Below, piece by piece: positions 1 through 14,300 of a DNA stretch of 64,000 nucleotides (positions within the stretch are counted from its first letter, which is position 1; every line of letters begins with the position of its first letter). A program made the translations under genes and the position numbers. A model generated the notes under the pieces. That model made no database searches, was not told the DNA's origin, and saw only the letters and a list, made by a program, of their open reading frames with translations. The stretch is taken from contig JAFCIZ010000006.1 of assembly GCA_017871115.1 (NCBI GenBank), forward strand, positions 3,534,001-3,598,000, in the 5' to 3' direction. The stretch comes from Cunninghamella blakesleeana. Lineage: Eukaryota > Mucoromycota > Mucoromycetes > Mucorales > Cunninghamellaceae.

Positions 1-1
1 C

Positions 2-130
2 ATTTCTATTTTACCTGAACCTATTTATTATGTTAATGGTAAATGTGTGATCATTATTGCTATTTTAATTTCCACATTATTGATTGGTTTAAATGGCTAT
101 TTAGTAGTCCAAAGTATACTTGGTGATTAG
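2..130 (+). CDS. C-terminal fragment of a multipass membrane protein, possibly NRAMP-family metal transporter
   Basis: An open frame enters from the left edge and stops at 128-130, giving 42 residues. It reads as a short hydrophilic loop (PEPIYYVNGK) followed by one hydrophobic helix with an N-G-Y-L-V-V pattern, then a very short tail. That arrangement resembles the last membrane helix of fungal Smf/NRAMP divalent-metal transporters, but too little is visible to be certain. Any polytopic transporter ending in a helix would fit. It faces the phospholipase gene tail-to-tail with about 180 bases of AT-rich 3' sequence between them. Confidence 0.4.
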   Translation: MSILPEPIYYVNGKCVIIIAILISTLLIGLNGYLVVQSILGD

Positions 131-312
131 AAATATCATTTTTTTCATCATTTTATTTTTATATTAGCTTGCATTTTCATATATATTTATACATATCCTT
201 ACTCTTCTTTATATATATTGCCTTTATCTTTATCTTTTTCAATATTAGAATTGTTTTATTTAAATAAAAATTATAAATGTTGGTATAGATTGATTACTAA
301 TGATAAAATTAA

Positions 313-2126
313 TTATTGGAAATAAGGTCGATGTTCGCTTGGACAGATAAATGTGAGATTATGCATTTGATATTGTTGGCTTTTTTCTTGTTTGTTTGAA
401 AACATATTCTATTTTAAAAGTATATAGATAAAAAAGTTGCAATATATATATTTATGTTAATTAACTATAAGTGACAGCCCATTATAAATAATACAATTAA
501 TATACTTTACGTTCCATAGTACCAAAGACATTACTTGATTTGCACAGCGATTTGGATGAAAGCTGTATCAAAAAAAGTAAAAAAAAACGTATTAATCATA
601 CTATATATCTATATGTTTTATTTATATACTTTTATTTAAACTGTAATTAATTAATTCTTTTACCAATCAATTTTACTAAGGTAGCGTTGTTTATATTTTG
701 CCACGGGGAAATGCTGAAAACCAGGTTGGTAATTGACAGAGAAATGTGGATCATGTAAATCATAGTATTCTTGAGCTATTTTTTCTAATCTTTTATTGTA
801 CTCATGGACTACTAAATCGGCAGCTATTATTATTGTTATTAAAATACTTATGTTTAATATATATATAAATTACTTTTCTAATACTTCCAACATTTAGTAC
901 ATATTTTGATATTACCTAATCTAGATTCCTCATTTTCTTGGAGGCATGAGCAAATAACCATATGGTTAGGATCTAATACCATCTCACAGTATGGGTTTCC
1001 TCTTGAAGCTTCATATACACTTGATATCTAATAAATTTTAAATTATGGAAATCAAACAATACACATTTTAAACATGGTCAATATAAAAATATCATTTGTA
1101 TATATATGGGTATTATCATTTACATTAAACAATGCTACCAGATTAACAATTGATTTTCCTGCTTGGCTTCTTAAACTTTCTAGTGTGTCACGTATGTTTT
1201 GATCAAAGACGTCAACATCGGCTAAACCTGGAAGCCTTGTTATAGGTGGTGTACATAAGACACATATGTTATTGGCACCAATAAATAATGTAATTAATTT
1301 CCACTGATTTTTGGTTCGTTGGAAGGGATGATGATATTTTAAATGATGTAATAATCGATCCACTTGTTGATTCAATTCTTGTACTTTAGCACCACTTACC
1401 TGAAAATCCGTATAAAAAAGAAAAATAAAACAAAAGCAAAAAATCATTAAAATTTGATTTATTGTTGATGGTCTATTGCATTTATTATATATATTTACAG
1501 CATTATTTAAATTTTTTCCTTTTGATAAAGGTAATGTGACACCTTCCGGGGAGCCATATATGTTTGAGTAAGTGGAAAGAAATTGAGGTATAGTATATTC
1601 ATTTTGATCACCGCCTATTGAAAAAACCTTTCCTCTATATTCTAAAATAGTTGTAAAGGGTGGTCTACCGGATATCATTCCAAATCCAGCAGTGATAGAA
1701 TCACCTAGAGCTATAACCAATTTTATATCCTATATACGTAAGAAATATGGGTATTAATATGTATGAAATAAATAATTGTAATAAGCTAGTTTTATGCTTT
1801 TGGAAATATGTATATGTATATATTGATATTAATATTAAATATACTTGAGGTCTTATATGGTATGCATCTCTTTCATGGTCCTTTATATTATCATTATATA
1901 TAAACGGTTGGCAATCAAAATCGGGCAAAGAATAAGCACACTGATCTTTTTGTAAAGTATTATCATTTTCTCCATGAAAAAAATTATAATATTGTTCTAA
2001 TAAATGAAGCCATGGTTCTGTAAAGGGTAAAGGGTTTACTGTTGGTAATGTTGTTAAAGGCTTTTGTTGCTGAATACAATTAGTAATAATGATTTGATAT
2101 AAAATGATTAATAAAGCATATAGCAT
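313..2126 (-). CDS. Phospholipase B1-type GDSL/SGNH lipase, secreted
   Basis: Seven exons (1845-2126, 1499-1729, 1124-1399, 916-1027, 664-823, 511-562, 313-408) join in frame to about 402 residues. The ATG at 2126 begins a hydrophobic signal peptide (MLYALLIILYQIIITNC). The SGNH blocks are in order: nucleophile block ALGDSITAGFG, SGAK, block III as IGANNIC, and the catalytic Asp-x-x-His pair as DCFH. The DCFH codon is split by the fifth intron. The C-terminus has the LWNNM and CPSEHRPYF signature typical of the PLB1 family. These enzymes hydrolyse acyl chains from glycerophospholipids at the cell surface or outside the cell. I see no GPI or transmembrane tail, so a soluble secreted enzyme is likely. 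Block III reads Asn where PLB1 relatives usually have Asp. The family call is firm; the substrate is inferred. Confidence 0.88.
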
Positions 2127-2333
2127 TTTATTCAAAGTAAAGAAATATTATTATTATTGTTGTTGTTTAAAAAATAAAATAAAGAAAAAGAGAGGGAAAA
2201 TGTTTCAGAAATAAAAATAATTTTTGAAAGGTCAAAAGTACCATGTGAGCAAAAAAAAAAAATCACGGAGAATGAAAAATGTAATTTAAATTGCATAAAT
2301 GATCATAAATCACATGACCTTAATCAAATGATC

Positions 2334-4269
2334 TTAAGCGGAAGGAAAGAGTTGAGGAATTAATATATCCTTCCATTGCTTTTCCCATGTTAATGTAGTA
2401 TATTCTGATATGACATTGTTACGTAATGTTGCCAATTCATCAGGTTGTTCAATAAATAACGACTATATTAATATAAATATAAATATATATATAAGTTAAC
2501 CAATCAATAAATATTGCCTATATATTTATATTAATATTTATTTAATTATATTCTGTTACCCAAAGTTGATTTGCTAATTCGCCGCTATCGTTAAATATTC
2601 TGCCATTAATTTTATCTTTTACTAATTCATCCAAACTAAATAATAATGATTATGCAAATAGATACATATAAATTATTATTGTTATTATTTTATTTGTATT
2701 AGTAACCACCAAAGTCATTCTATATTTTTTATTACCATTTAAAATTAAAAGCACAAACGGGTAATCCGCAGCCAAACATGTCCACTACTTTCATAGGTAG
2801 ATCCATCCCACTTGTACTGGTATGTAACGATACACCCAAATCAGCACTACCTAATAATAAAGGATATTGACTTTGCTCCAACCAAGCAGTGATAATTCTT
2901 GTTTTAGTTAATTTCATTTTTGATATTTTTTTTTCATAATCATCCTTTAATGGTCCTATTCCAGTAATCACAAATAATAAATTAGGAAGGTCATTCTTTT
3001 TAGAATCGGCAGCTAGTTGTTCATATATATCTATAGCGTTTAATAATATTTGAAAATCTTCATCTTCTGTCCATGATGTGGATGAAACAATAATACGTGG
3101 CCTATTTTCTTTTACTTGAATACCATTGGGTGTTACTTCTGTTAATATAGTTTGTTGATCAGTTAAGGATTTATATCCAAGAAAAGTTTCTACATCAAAT
3201 GATTGCTCTTGAAGAATTTTTTCTAATCGAAACGTATTGAAAAACTGGATAATATATATATAATCAGTCATAAACTAAATGTTCTTAATTTTTATATATA
3301 ATAATAATAATAATAATTTTTTCTTACTTCATGAATTTCTTTTAATGATAATCGTTTAAAATGAGATAAAGGGCGATCTCTAAAAGTAATTAATTTCCCC
3401 CTGCAATCAATAATATTAATAAAAGTATTTTGTTTTAGATATAAGCAAATAAATAAATAAATATATGTGTACGCGTATGTATGTAATATGCTTACTGAAC
3501 ATTCCATTTTTTTAATTCTTCGTTCATAGCGTCTGTTACAGTTAAATGGGCGTAAGCATTTCTACCAAAATATTTTTCATATTTTTTAGCAAATTTAACA
3601 ACTGGATGGTTCTTATTTTTAATACTAGTACCAAGTACAGAGTATCCGAAATTGTGCCAGTCAATAATTAACCAAGCTTGTCTTATAGTAGCCACAAATT
3701 TTGCAATAAATAGAGTAGGGATAGCAGGAGGATTCTATATAATACAAGAAAAATAATCAGAATAACTAGCATATATGAGTTATATTATATTTATTTATAG
3801 AATGTACCTGTATAAACACAAAATCGGGATATTGAGTAATACATCCCATAGTCCATAATAATTGGAGAGAAATGAAAGAAGCTTTGAAAGGAGCCCATAA
3901 AAGATAAAATAATTTAGGCAAACCTTTAGGAATAGACCAAGCAGAATAAATAGGCCTTACGCGAATATAGCGATTCGTTTTGAGACGAACACCTAGAGGA
4001 GTTTCTTGATAACCAATAAGATCTACAGTACATTCACTATCAGCAAGTGATATAGCATGAGAGCATATTCTTGGAGATCTTGCAATATCCCCTAATACTA
4101 CTACTTGTACAACAAGTCTTGGTCTCATTATATTAGTTCTTCCAGGACCACCAGTTGTATAATCAAATAAATATATACGAAGTAATTTTCCACATATAAT
4201 ATAAACACATAATACTGCTAATAGTATACCGCTAACTGATAAATTTCCACTAGTTTCTAGACCCAGCAT
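2334..4269 (-). CDS. ALG1: Chitobiosyldiphosphodolichol beta-mannosyltransferase (Alg1)
   Basis: ALG1 adds the first mannose to GlcNAc2-PP-dolichol on the cytosolic face of the ER, at the start of N-glycan assembly. The ATG at 4269 opens a protein with an N-terminal signal-anchor helix (about residues 8-27). After it come [12 protein letters not shown], a hallmark of the family, then [21 protein letters not shown] and the donor-binding segment [19 protein letters not shown]. Exons continue through LDELV and end at PQLFPSA. At least five short introns separate them. An upstream open stretch of Asn codons is in frame but has no ATG, so I start at MLGLETSG. It is divergent from VPS13 across about 530 bases. 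Order and motifs match the GT33 family across its whole length. Confidence 0.93.
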
Positions 4270-4800
4270 TTTTTTATTACTGTTACTATTATTATTATTA
4301 TACAAGTAATAGTAATAATAATAATAAAAAACAAAAGGTAAAGAAAAGCGAAATAAATTGTAACGCGTGAATTTTTTTAGAGTTTTTTAAACACAGCATC
4401 CAATCAATTTTGGTTTTGTAAACAAGGAAATAATAAACATAAACTTTTTTGACTTTCGAATTTTCCTGTAAATCTGGATAATATTTTTTTTTTTAATATT
4501 TTATATTTTATATCATTTCATCATATTAAAAAAAAATAATTTTTTACTCTTAAAATGAATAATAAAATTAGCATGATCGATTTTTTTTAGTTCGGCTGAA
4601 TTCCAAAAAAAAGGCCGCTTTTTAAAAAAAGTTAAAAAAAAGACTTGCAACATTTTTTTTTCCTTCTCTTTCCATTAATTTTTTATTATTAACACTTTTA
4701 CTTTTATTGCCATTTTTATAATTATTATAAAGAAACATTCAATAATAAACAATAAATAAAGTACCATTGTAGTGATTTCAACAGATATAAATATTAAATA
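4270..4800. promoter_or_regulatory. Divergent promoter region ALG1 / VPS13
   Basis: These 531 bases hold both 5' regions. They are very AT-rich, with several A and T runs of 6-9 bases and a TATA-like CAGATATAAATA about 20 bases before the VPS13 ATG. I saw no open frame of note and no recognisable transcription-factor site. Confidence 0.5.
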
Positions 4801-5285
4801 ATGTTGGAATCTCTCGTCTCTACCCTTTTAAATCGTTTTCTTGGTGCATATGTTTCTAATTTAAACTATAACCAACTCCAAATTGGTATATGGTCTGGTA
4901 ATAATTTTATTCAATAATAAATATAAAAAATAAGTTTGTATAATTAATACTTATTGCTATAATTTCATTTCATTTACATATATGTTAGGAGAGGTTGTAT
5001 TACGCGATTTAAAACTTAAAAGAGAAGCTCTTGATAAATTAAATTTACCAGTCGATGTCTTAGAAGGTAAAAAAAAAAAAGCTTCCTTAATTTAGTGTCA
5101 ATGTAAATCTATGGCCAGAAATTAAAAAAAAAAAAATATGGTTTTATATTTACTTGCTTTTAGGTTATTTGGGCGAACTCACTTTAAATATTCCATGGTC
5201 TAATCTTAAAGGAAAGCCTGTCATGGTGAATATTAAAGATATATATGTTCTTGCTGTTCCGAGAAATGAAGCTGCTGTAAAGTAT

Positions 5286-5316
<31 letters not shown>

Positions 5317-8300
5317 TGTGTGTGTATGTGTGTATATATATACTTATATACCTACATTTGTTGTATAAAATTTATTTATTTATTATTAGATGACAGTAGA
5401 AGAAATGGAAGAAAGGAAATATCAAGCAAAAAAAAGAAAATTAGCCAATTCTGAACTAGTCAATACCTCTCATAAAACCCAAAGCACATCGGACGAAGTA
5501 AAAAATGATACTTTTGTTAATCAACTCGTTACAAAAATTATGAATAATTTACAATTTTCCATATCTAATATTCATGTGCGATATGAAGACGATGTATCGG
5601 TACCTAATCAACGTTTTGCAGCTGGTATAACTTTAAGTGAATTGTCTGCCATTACAACGGATGAAAATTGGATCCCAAAAACAATTGGTGATGCTATAAA
5701 TGTAGTCCATAAGGTAAAGATGATAGTAATAGTAATCAGAATTGAATCATATGAGAAACAATCGTCTGACCTGATTCTTTTTTTATTAATATAAAAGCTT
5801 GCTACATTAGAATCGTTATCTATTTATTGGAACACAGATACAGATACATTGGCTTTTTTAGAAAAAGAAGAATTGAAAAATGCTTTTCAACGTTTGGTAA
5901 GTATATGTTATTTTTTTTCAGTTTGATAACAATTACTATAATAATTATAATGCCTTGTATAAATATATACTTAACAATTTTATTTAGATTGCTACCAAAG
6001 CTTATATACCAAAAGATCACCAATATATATTGAAGCCTGTTTCTGGTACTGGAAGGGTGAGCATATATTTATAATAAAAAAATAAATGAATATAAACATG
6101 AGAAAAATTGTCTATTCATCGTATAATATATGTACACATACATGTTTATTTATTCATAGATTAAATTAAACAAATCATTTGGAAACAAGGTACCTAAAGT
6201 TGATGCTACTCTCTTATTTGATGAATTGGCTTTTGCTATTGATAATGAACAATACAATGATGCAATACTTATGATTGACTTATTCCATTCATATCTTAAA
6301 AAGCAAAAGGTAAAACAAAAAAACAATGATGAGGACACCTAAGATAATATTGATTAATATAAAAATAAAAGTAGGAAGAATATAATGTTAACAAGCTTTT
6401 TTTTATTAACATATACTCTCTTAGTATTATAATCTACATCCAGCTACTGATAAAACACCCAAGAGCCATCCAAGAGAATACTTTCAATTTGCAGCAAAAG
6501 CAGTACTCTCTGAAATTCATGAACGCAATGCGCGCTGGAGTTGGGATAGGTTAAAACAAAGGAGGGACGATCGACTTGAATATATTGAATATTATGTAGC
6601 TGAGCATCTAGGAAACAGCTCTTATACACCTGAAGAAATAAATAGGAAGTTGGATCAATTAGAAAGAAAGCTTACTTATGAAGATATTCGATTTTATCGT
6701 AGTCTGGCTAAAAATAAGATTAAACGGATGAAGGCAGTTATGGGTATAGTTAAAAAATAAAAGTCCAACAAACAATATATATATATACATATATTAAAAA
6801 TGCAATTAAATATTGATGTTCAATATATTAATATGCTTGTATTTGATATTGTATTAAAATTATAGAAGCGAAAGAAAAACAACGTAAAAAAACTGAAATG
6901 GAGGCTGCTAAATCTTCAACAGCAAATCAAGGTTGGATAAGTTCTTGGTGGTATGGTCAAACAGCTACTAATTCAAACAAAGACGAAAATGACGGAATCA
7001 ACAATAATGATCCTTTAGTAATTACTGAAGAACAAAAACAAGAATTTTATGATGCTATTGAATACAATGAAGACAAGGCGGCTATAGCTGAATCTATTGA
7101 AATTCCAAAAGATACTATGCTTTTACAGCTTCGTACTTCACTTAACAAAGGTTCTTTTACAATTAATCAACGTAAAAACATTTCATCAAATTATAAAAAT
7201 ACGACAACTTCAGAACTTGTGTCTTTAGTATTTGATTCTGTTATGCTTGGGTCGGTTTTGTATTTAGAATCTTGGAAAGCCTCTGCTGTACTTGGGGATT
7301 TAAGAGTTTATGATGGTGTTACGAAGGGTACAAGGTACCACCAATTAGTAGGTGTTAACAGAAATACTTCACCATCATCTTCACCAACATCACCGCCATC
7401 GCCTTTATCCACAGAAAAAATAGAATCCATCCAACCAAAAGAAAGTATTCACCACAGCAGTCTTTTAGCTTTGAAAAATCCCTTTTTTTCAGTTGAATAT
7501 GAATATCGTCCACTTGATAAAAGAGCTGACAACGCAATAGCACTAAAAATGCGAAATATTGATATAGTTTACAATCCTTTAATATTTAATGAAATCATCA
7601 CCTTTTTCAAACCTCCTGAATCCAGTATTGAAAGTATAAATGCTTTGGTAGTTGCTGCTGGTGATACTTTTGAAGATATTAAAAAGCAAACTAGATCAAC
7701 TTTAACCTTTGCTCTTGAGCAGCATACCACTTTTGATTTACATGTTGATATGGATGCGCCAATTATTATGATTCCTGAAAGGTATAAATCCTATTTAAAC
7801 AAAAAGTGAAAAAAAAAAAGAATATATGAAAAGAGAAATCTAAAATATATATTTATATATGTGTAAATTTATAGTTGTACAAATGAAGTTTCAAGGGGCA
7901 TTGTTATTGATGCTGGACATATTAATATTGAAAGCCAATTGGTACCACCAGATGTAGTAGAAAAGTTCATTGGAAAACGACAACAGCAATCTATATCACA
8001 TAATCAAAGAGAGGATACTGAGTTAAGGTCTTTAATGTATGATCGGTTTTCAATGAAATTAACTCAAACCAAAATATTAATAGGTGACTCAGTAGATACT
8101 TGTTTACGTCAAATACATCAACCAACTGAAGAACTTAATTATTTACATTTTGTGGATCGTATTGATATGGGCTTTTTACTTGAATTAAGTATTCTTGATT
8201 ATGCATCATCAGAACTTCCAAAATTTAAAATGTCAGGCCATTTACCATTATTAAATGTCAATTTTTCGGATACAAAATATCGCGCCATCATGCAATTACC

Positions 8301-11300
8301 TCAGCTTATAGCAGCATCTGGACTATTTGGAAATAATGATATGGATGATAATGATAATATAAATTTAGAACACGGTAACTCGAATGCTAACGAGTTATAT
8401 ACCAAAAATAATATGAAACAAAATGACTTGATGAATGTGCAGTTATGGAAATTAGAAGATGACGATTTATTTTTTGACTCGGAAAGTGAATTTGACGGGG
8501 ACGACGATCATCATTTCGATGATGCTCTTAGTAATATAAGCCATCAAACTAGTTCCACTGCAACACCTTCATCAACTAATAAACAACAGCAAAAAACAAA
8601 AAACAAAAAAAATCAAATAAGTTTTGATCAGAAGCTTTTCACATTAGATTTCCAAGTCGACAAAGTAACAGCAAGTATCAGTCAGCATACACAGCTATCA
8701 TCTAATCGTTCTAAAGGGCAAAATAATAACAATGAATCATTACCAACAGAGACATTACTTTGTACGCTCTCGCTAGAGGGATTAGCTCTTGGATATACTT
8801 TACGGCCTTATGATATGTCATTAAACCTTACACTTCAATCCCTAGATATGATAGATCAAATGAAAGATGGCACTAAATTTAAATATTTAGTTACTTCGAA
8901 TCATGAAGTATTACAAGTACAATCTTATTCTGAAGCAGATAATACTGGTGATCATAGTAAAGAACTCGTGCAACTCTATTATATTCAAGTGGATACCAAT
9001 CATCCCGAATATGAAAAAACTTACAATAAAGTCGATAGAACCGTAAAGTTAACTTTTTCCACACTTAACTTTGTTGTCACTTGTAGTTCTGTATTAACTT
9101 TATATAACTTTGCTATGAGTACTTTTATTGATCCTGAACAAAAAATAGTATCACCATCCTCAAGAAGAGCATCTACTACTTTTAAACATTTGTCAACGTC
9201 TGAAATAATAACTTCACTGCCGCCATCATCGTTAACACGGCAAGAAAGACAACAAAGTATTCAAATAGAGCTATTCTTGGATAGTGTCAATCTTATTTTA
9301 AATAATGATGGAACACGTATTGGTACTGGCGAACTTTCTCATGGTGACTTGTTAATATTTATTCTGGGCGATAAAATTGATGTCAGGGCTAAATTTGCTA
9401 ATTTTACATTGACAGACGATATTACAAATGCAAATAGCTTAAACAGCAAAAGAGCTTTCTTAGGGAATCAAATGTTAACTATCCAAGGTGAAGAACTTAT
9501 TGACTTGAAATATGAAACGTTCCCCAAAGACTTTACAAATAAAGAACAAAGGCACTTTTATGATATTGATTACCCAGGATATGATCAGTCACTCTATTTA
9601 AGAATGGGATCGGCACAATTCACTTTTATGGAAGAGCCAATTTGTGAACTATTAATATTCCTAAGTAAATTCTCAGCCATGAAGACATTTTATGATAAAG
9701 CAAGACAGGCTGCTTTAGAAACGGCTCAACAACAAAGGATGTTGAAAACACATGTGGATATAGTTATTAGATCGCCCATTGTGTCTTTTCCTGATAGAAT
9801 TCATCAAAATGGAGACTTTGATGATATGAAACCGCTAATAGATATAGTTACCGCTCACCTTGGTGAAATCTGGATATCAAATTCTTATATCGAAATGAAA
9901 GACCGTTCCATCATTAACTCTATGAAGGCAGGTATCAGAGCAATGCATCTTACTTCAAAATATCATGATATAACTCCTCCGACTGTCATCGAACCAAAAC
10001 ACCAAGTGAAAGTTCAAACACTACCGATTGTTGATGATATTGATTTAACATTTGATATTACTATACCTTTCACTAATGATGATCAATTAAATAAATCTGA
10101 GCAACAACAGCAGCAACAGCAACAACCAGCTATTAATATATTTTGTGAACTTAGTCGTGTGTCCATGCATCTTACTGAAAGGCAGTATACATTCTTACTT
10201 GATTCTGTTCAAATGGTGTCACGAATTATAAGTACTATACAACAAGATGATTTATCCATTGCAGTCGTCGATAGCAGCAAGAATCAACAAATATCCCATG
10301 AAATTTCTACAACAACCCAAACTTCTATAACAAATGACTCTGAAGATAATAGAAATGAAAATCAAATAAACGATGTATCACAGTTTAAAATGTCTATGAA
10401 AATGCCCTCTATTGAATTTGAAATATACAGTGAAGAAGAAAATAGTCAGTTACCTACAAGTTTATCAAAATTTGCATTAAATGATTCATCCTTATATATA
10501 AATACCCACAATGATGGAAGTATTGATATTAAATTACAAATTCGGACATTAACAATGGATGATACGAGAACAAATATCCAAAGCAAATTTAGAAAGATTG
10601 TTCCTACTACTCAACAAGGTTATCAAATAACAATGCAGTGTGATTTAAATCCTCCTTCATTATCGACTTCTGGACTTCTTAGCCGTTATGGTATTTTATT
10701 ATTGACAGTTAACGAACCTAAAGTTATTGTTTCATTAGATCATATATTTATGGTATATAAATTCTTTACAGCCGCTACAAATAACCAAAACCAGCAATTA
10801 ATAAACAATGGCAATAATAGTGATAGTAATATGAGCCAACAAAGAAATTCACCTATGACTTCTTATTCTTCTGAGCCGTCTACAACATCGTTTATAAAAG
10901 GAAAAACAGAAGAAGAATCATCATTAGAACTATCGTATAGATTAAATATTACCAATGTTGAATTTATATTATTAGCTAATCCAGATGCAATAGATACTGA
11001 AGCTGTTGTTCTTTCAGCCGATACTATTATGATATCCCAACAATCTGTTATGGCTCTCGTAGTAAAGCAAATGGGTATGTTTTTATGCCATATGAATAGT
11101 CGTTCTACTTCAACTTTAAGATTTATCCAGCCTTTTGATATATCCATTTCTATGAATAATAATCGCCTATCTGATTTTTCTGATGATATTGAATTGGTAA
11201 AGGAACTAGAAATGGATGTGGACGCTTTGATTTTACGTTTATCTTATCGGGATGCTATGTTAGTGACAGAAATATTTAATAAGGCCTTTGATCTTTATCA

Positions 11301-14300
11301 AAAGATAAATGAAAATTCACCTTCTATTAAATCACACGAAAATGAAAATAGAACGGATTATACACAGTCATTAATAAATGCATCTAAAATAACTACTACA
11401 AAGAATAATTTGAATCAAAATCTGGCAACTCGGCGTATAAAAGAATCGGTAAGAATATAAATTACATATATTAGTATATAAATTCTCTTTATTTATTTGT
11501 TTCTGTATATTTGTACCTATTAATTTAGCTTCGGGCAAGTTTCCAAGGAATGCAAGTAATATTGATTGAAGAAATCCATGAATTTCCAATGGTTGATATG
11601 ACATTAAAACCCTTCAATGTTGAAGTATTGGACTGGTCAAAATCGGTAAATATACATACAGATATATATATATATATACATAATGAAAAAAAAAAAATGA
11701 AAATTATTATTAGTACTGATATAAACTATATATCAACTTAAAATTAGTTTTCAGCAAATGTCGCTTTTTCAGCTTATATTAATTACTTTAATATTAAAAA
11801 TTCACATTGGGAACCATTGATTGAACCTTGGCAATTCAAATTAAACCTTAGTAAAAAAGAAAGTGCAGAAGAACCTTTCAAAGTCAATCTTACTTCAAAC
11901 ACAGACTTAAATATCAATATCACTCATACATTTTTGGAAAGTGCAATGTCAAATATTGCAATGTTTGATAAACAGAAAAACGTAAGTCCAATATGTAAAT
12001 ATATGCATATACACATAGCATTTTTAACAAAAAATACTTTTATTGTTTAAATATAGTCAATTTATTCTGGTGAACGTGGTCATGAATCTCCTTATAAAAT
12101 AAGGAATCGTACTGGTTACCCAATTCATGTATGGAATAATAAGAGCTCACCAAATAAGGCTTCGGGTGATGTTACTATCTGTAAAATTGAAGATGGAAAA
12201 GATCTTCCTTGGTGGTTTGAAGATTGGCGAAAACGTAGAGAGGTAATTTATATATTAATATATATAAAAACATGGAGATACTTAAATGATTGTATTAAAT
12301 GAACTATTATGTATGTATATGTATGTATTTCTTTAGATGACGGAATCTGTTAGCAATATTCTTAATGTTCAGTTAGAGGGTGCATTATGGGAAACAATAC
12401 GTGGTGTTCATGTTGATACAGAAGGTGAACATATATATGGTTTAAGGCCACTTGTTAGAAATGTACAACATCATTTGGTATTCGATGTTAAATTGGCTGA
12501 TAATGTAAAAATTGTTACTATTCGGTCAGCTCTTGTAATTGAAAATAGAACATTACTTCCAATTGATGTTACCATATTAGATTCAAGAGGTTATTCTGAT
12601 GGAACATTTACAAAAATAGGTATTTTTTTTTTTTTTTTTTGATAATGCCAACAATTTGAAATAACTTCATGTTAACTTTTATTAATATTAATATTAATGT
12701 TTTAGCACCTGGAGATGATTATTCTTTGCCAATTGAAAAAGCTTATCATAACCGATTCTGTATTCGACCTGATGGTAAACTTATTATTTTTATTTTATTT
12801 TATTAAATATTAACGTCCTTATTTATGATTTATGTTAATGAGTTTATTTTAATTGTTTTTATTTTTAGCTGGTTTTGGTTATAAATGGACTAGTCATGCT
12901 ATTCATTGGAGTGATTTTGTTAAAAATGACGATTATAAATCTACCATTGATTGTGTGTCTGAACAACTAAGTGATATGCCACCATTCATATTCCAAATGT
13001 ACTCAAAACAAGATAAAAACAATCCTCTTTTTGGGTAAAGATAAATAATTATAATTAAAATAATGAAATAATATAAAATGTGTTACCAATATTTATGATA
13101 CTCTTTCCTTTTCTTTTTTTCTAAATAGTCGATACTGCTTTATGTCTATTCGATTAAGTGCTCCTGTTGAAATAGAGAATCTTTTACCTTATGACTTTAA
13201 CTTTAGAATTATTGATAAAACTGCAAGACAAGATTACAATTCGTATTTAAGAAGAGGTGGTACTATCCCATTACATGTCGTTGAAAACAAACATTTATTG
13301 CTTTTAAATATTCACTTAGCAGGTTCAGGTAAATATTTATAGTTAAATATTTGTAAATGTATAATGTTATAGTATATATTTGCTTAATTCTATTATTATG
13401 TAGATTATAAACCAAGTGATTTTGCGATTATTAGTACAAGAGGATCTGATGATTTGGATATAGATGATACATTAATGCTAAAAGATAAATACAACAATCC
13501 TTTGCACTTAAGACTTAATATTCTGTAAATAAATAAATAAAATACATATGTACGTATACTTGTATTAATGAATCTTATAATTAATTAAATTATTTTTTAT
13601 TTAAAAAAAGTGAAATACCAGATTCAGGTGGCTCATTTAGGTATAGCATATATTCACCATATATTATAATCAACAAAACTGGATCTCCCATAACATTAAA
13701 ACCCAAGTTAGCCTGGCAAAATTCCATGTTTTCATCGCAAACTTCTATTTCTGTTTGCCGTCCTTCAAATAAAGTAAATGATACTTTTAATATTTTAAAA
13801 ATTATAATTATAATAATAACCATTCTAACTTTTTTTTTCATTTGTTTATGTTTTTTAGCCTGAACCGTTTATGTATTCTTATCCTAAACACGATAATAAA
13901 AATCGGTCATTGGTTCAGATTACTGGTTCCGAATATAGTCAGGTATTATACATTAATATACATATGATTATTATATAGTTCATTGAACATAAATCATGTA
14001 TTTAAATTGCTGATTTATATATTTTATTTATTTATATTAAAAATTGAAATAGCCATTAAGTTTTGAAGCAGTACGCAGTGTATTTGATGTCGCTATGCCA
14101 ACGCCATCACAAACGGAAGAATTTCATATTGGTATCAATGTACAAGAAGGAATTGGTAAATACAAATTGACAAAGATGGTTACATTTACTCCCCGATTTA
14201 TTCTAAGTAATCATATGGATGTAAGTGTTCGCTACCGAGAACCTGAATCACGAGCTGATCAAGAAGTAGCACCTCACTCAAGAAAACCTCTATACCGAAT

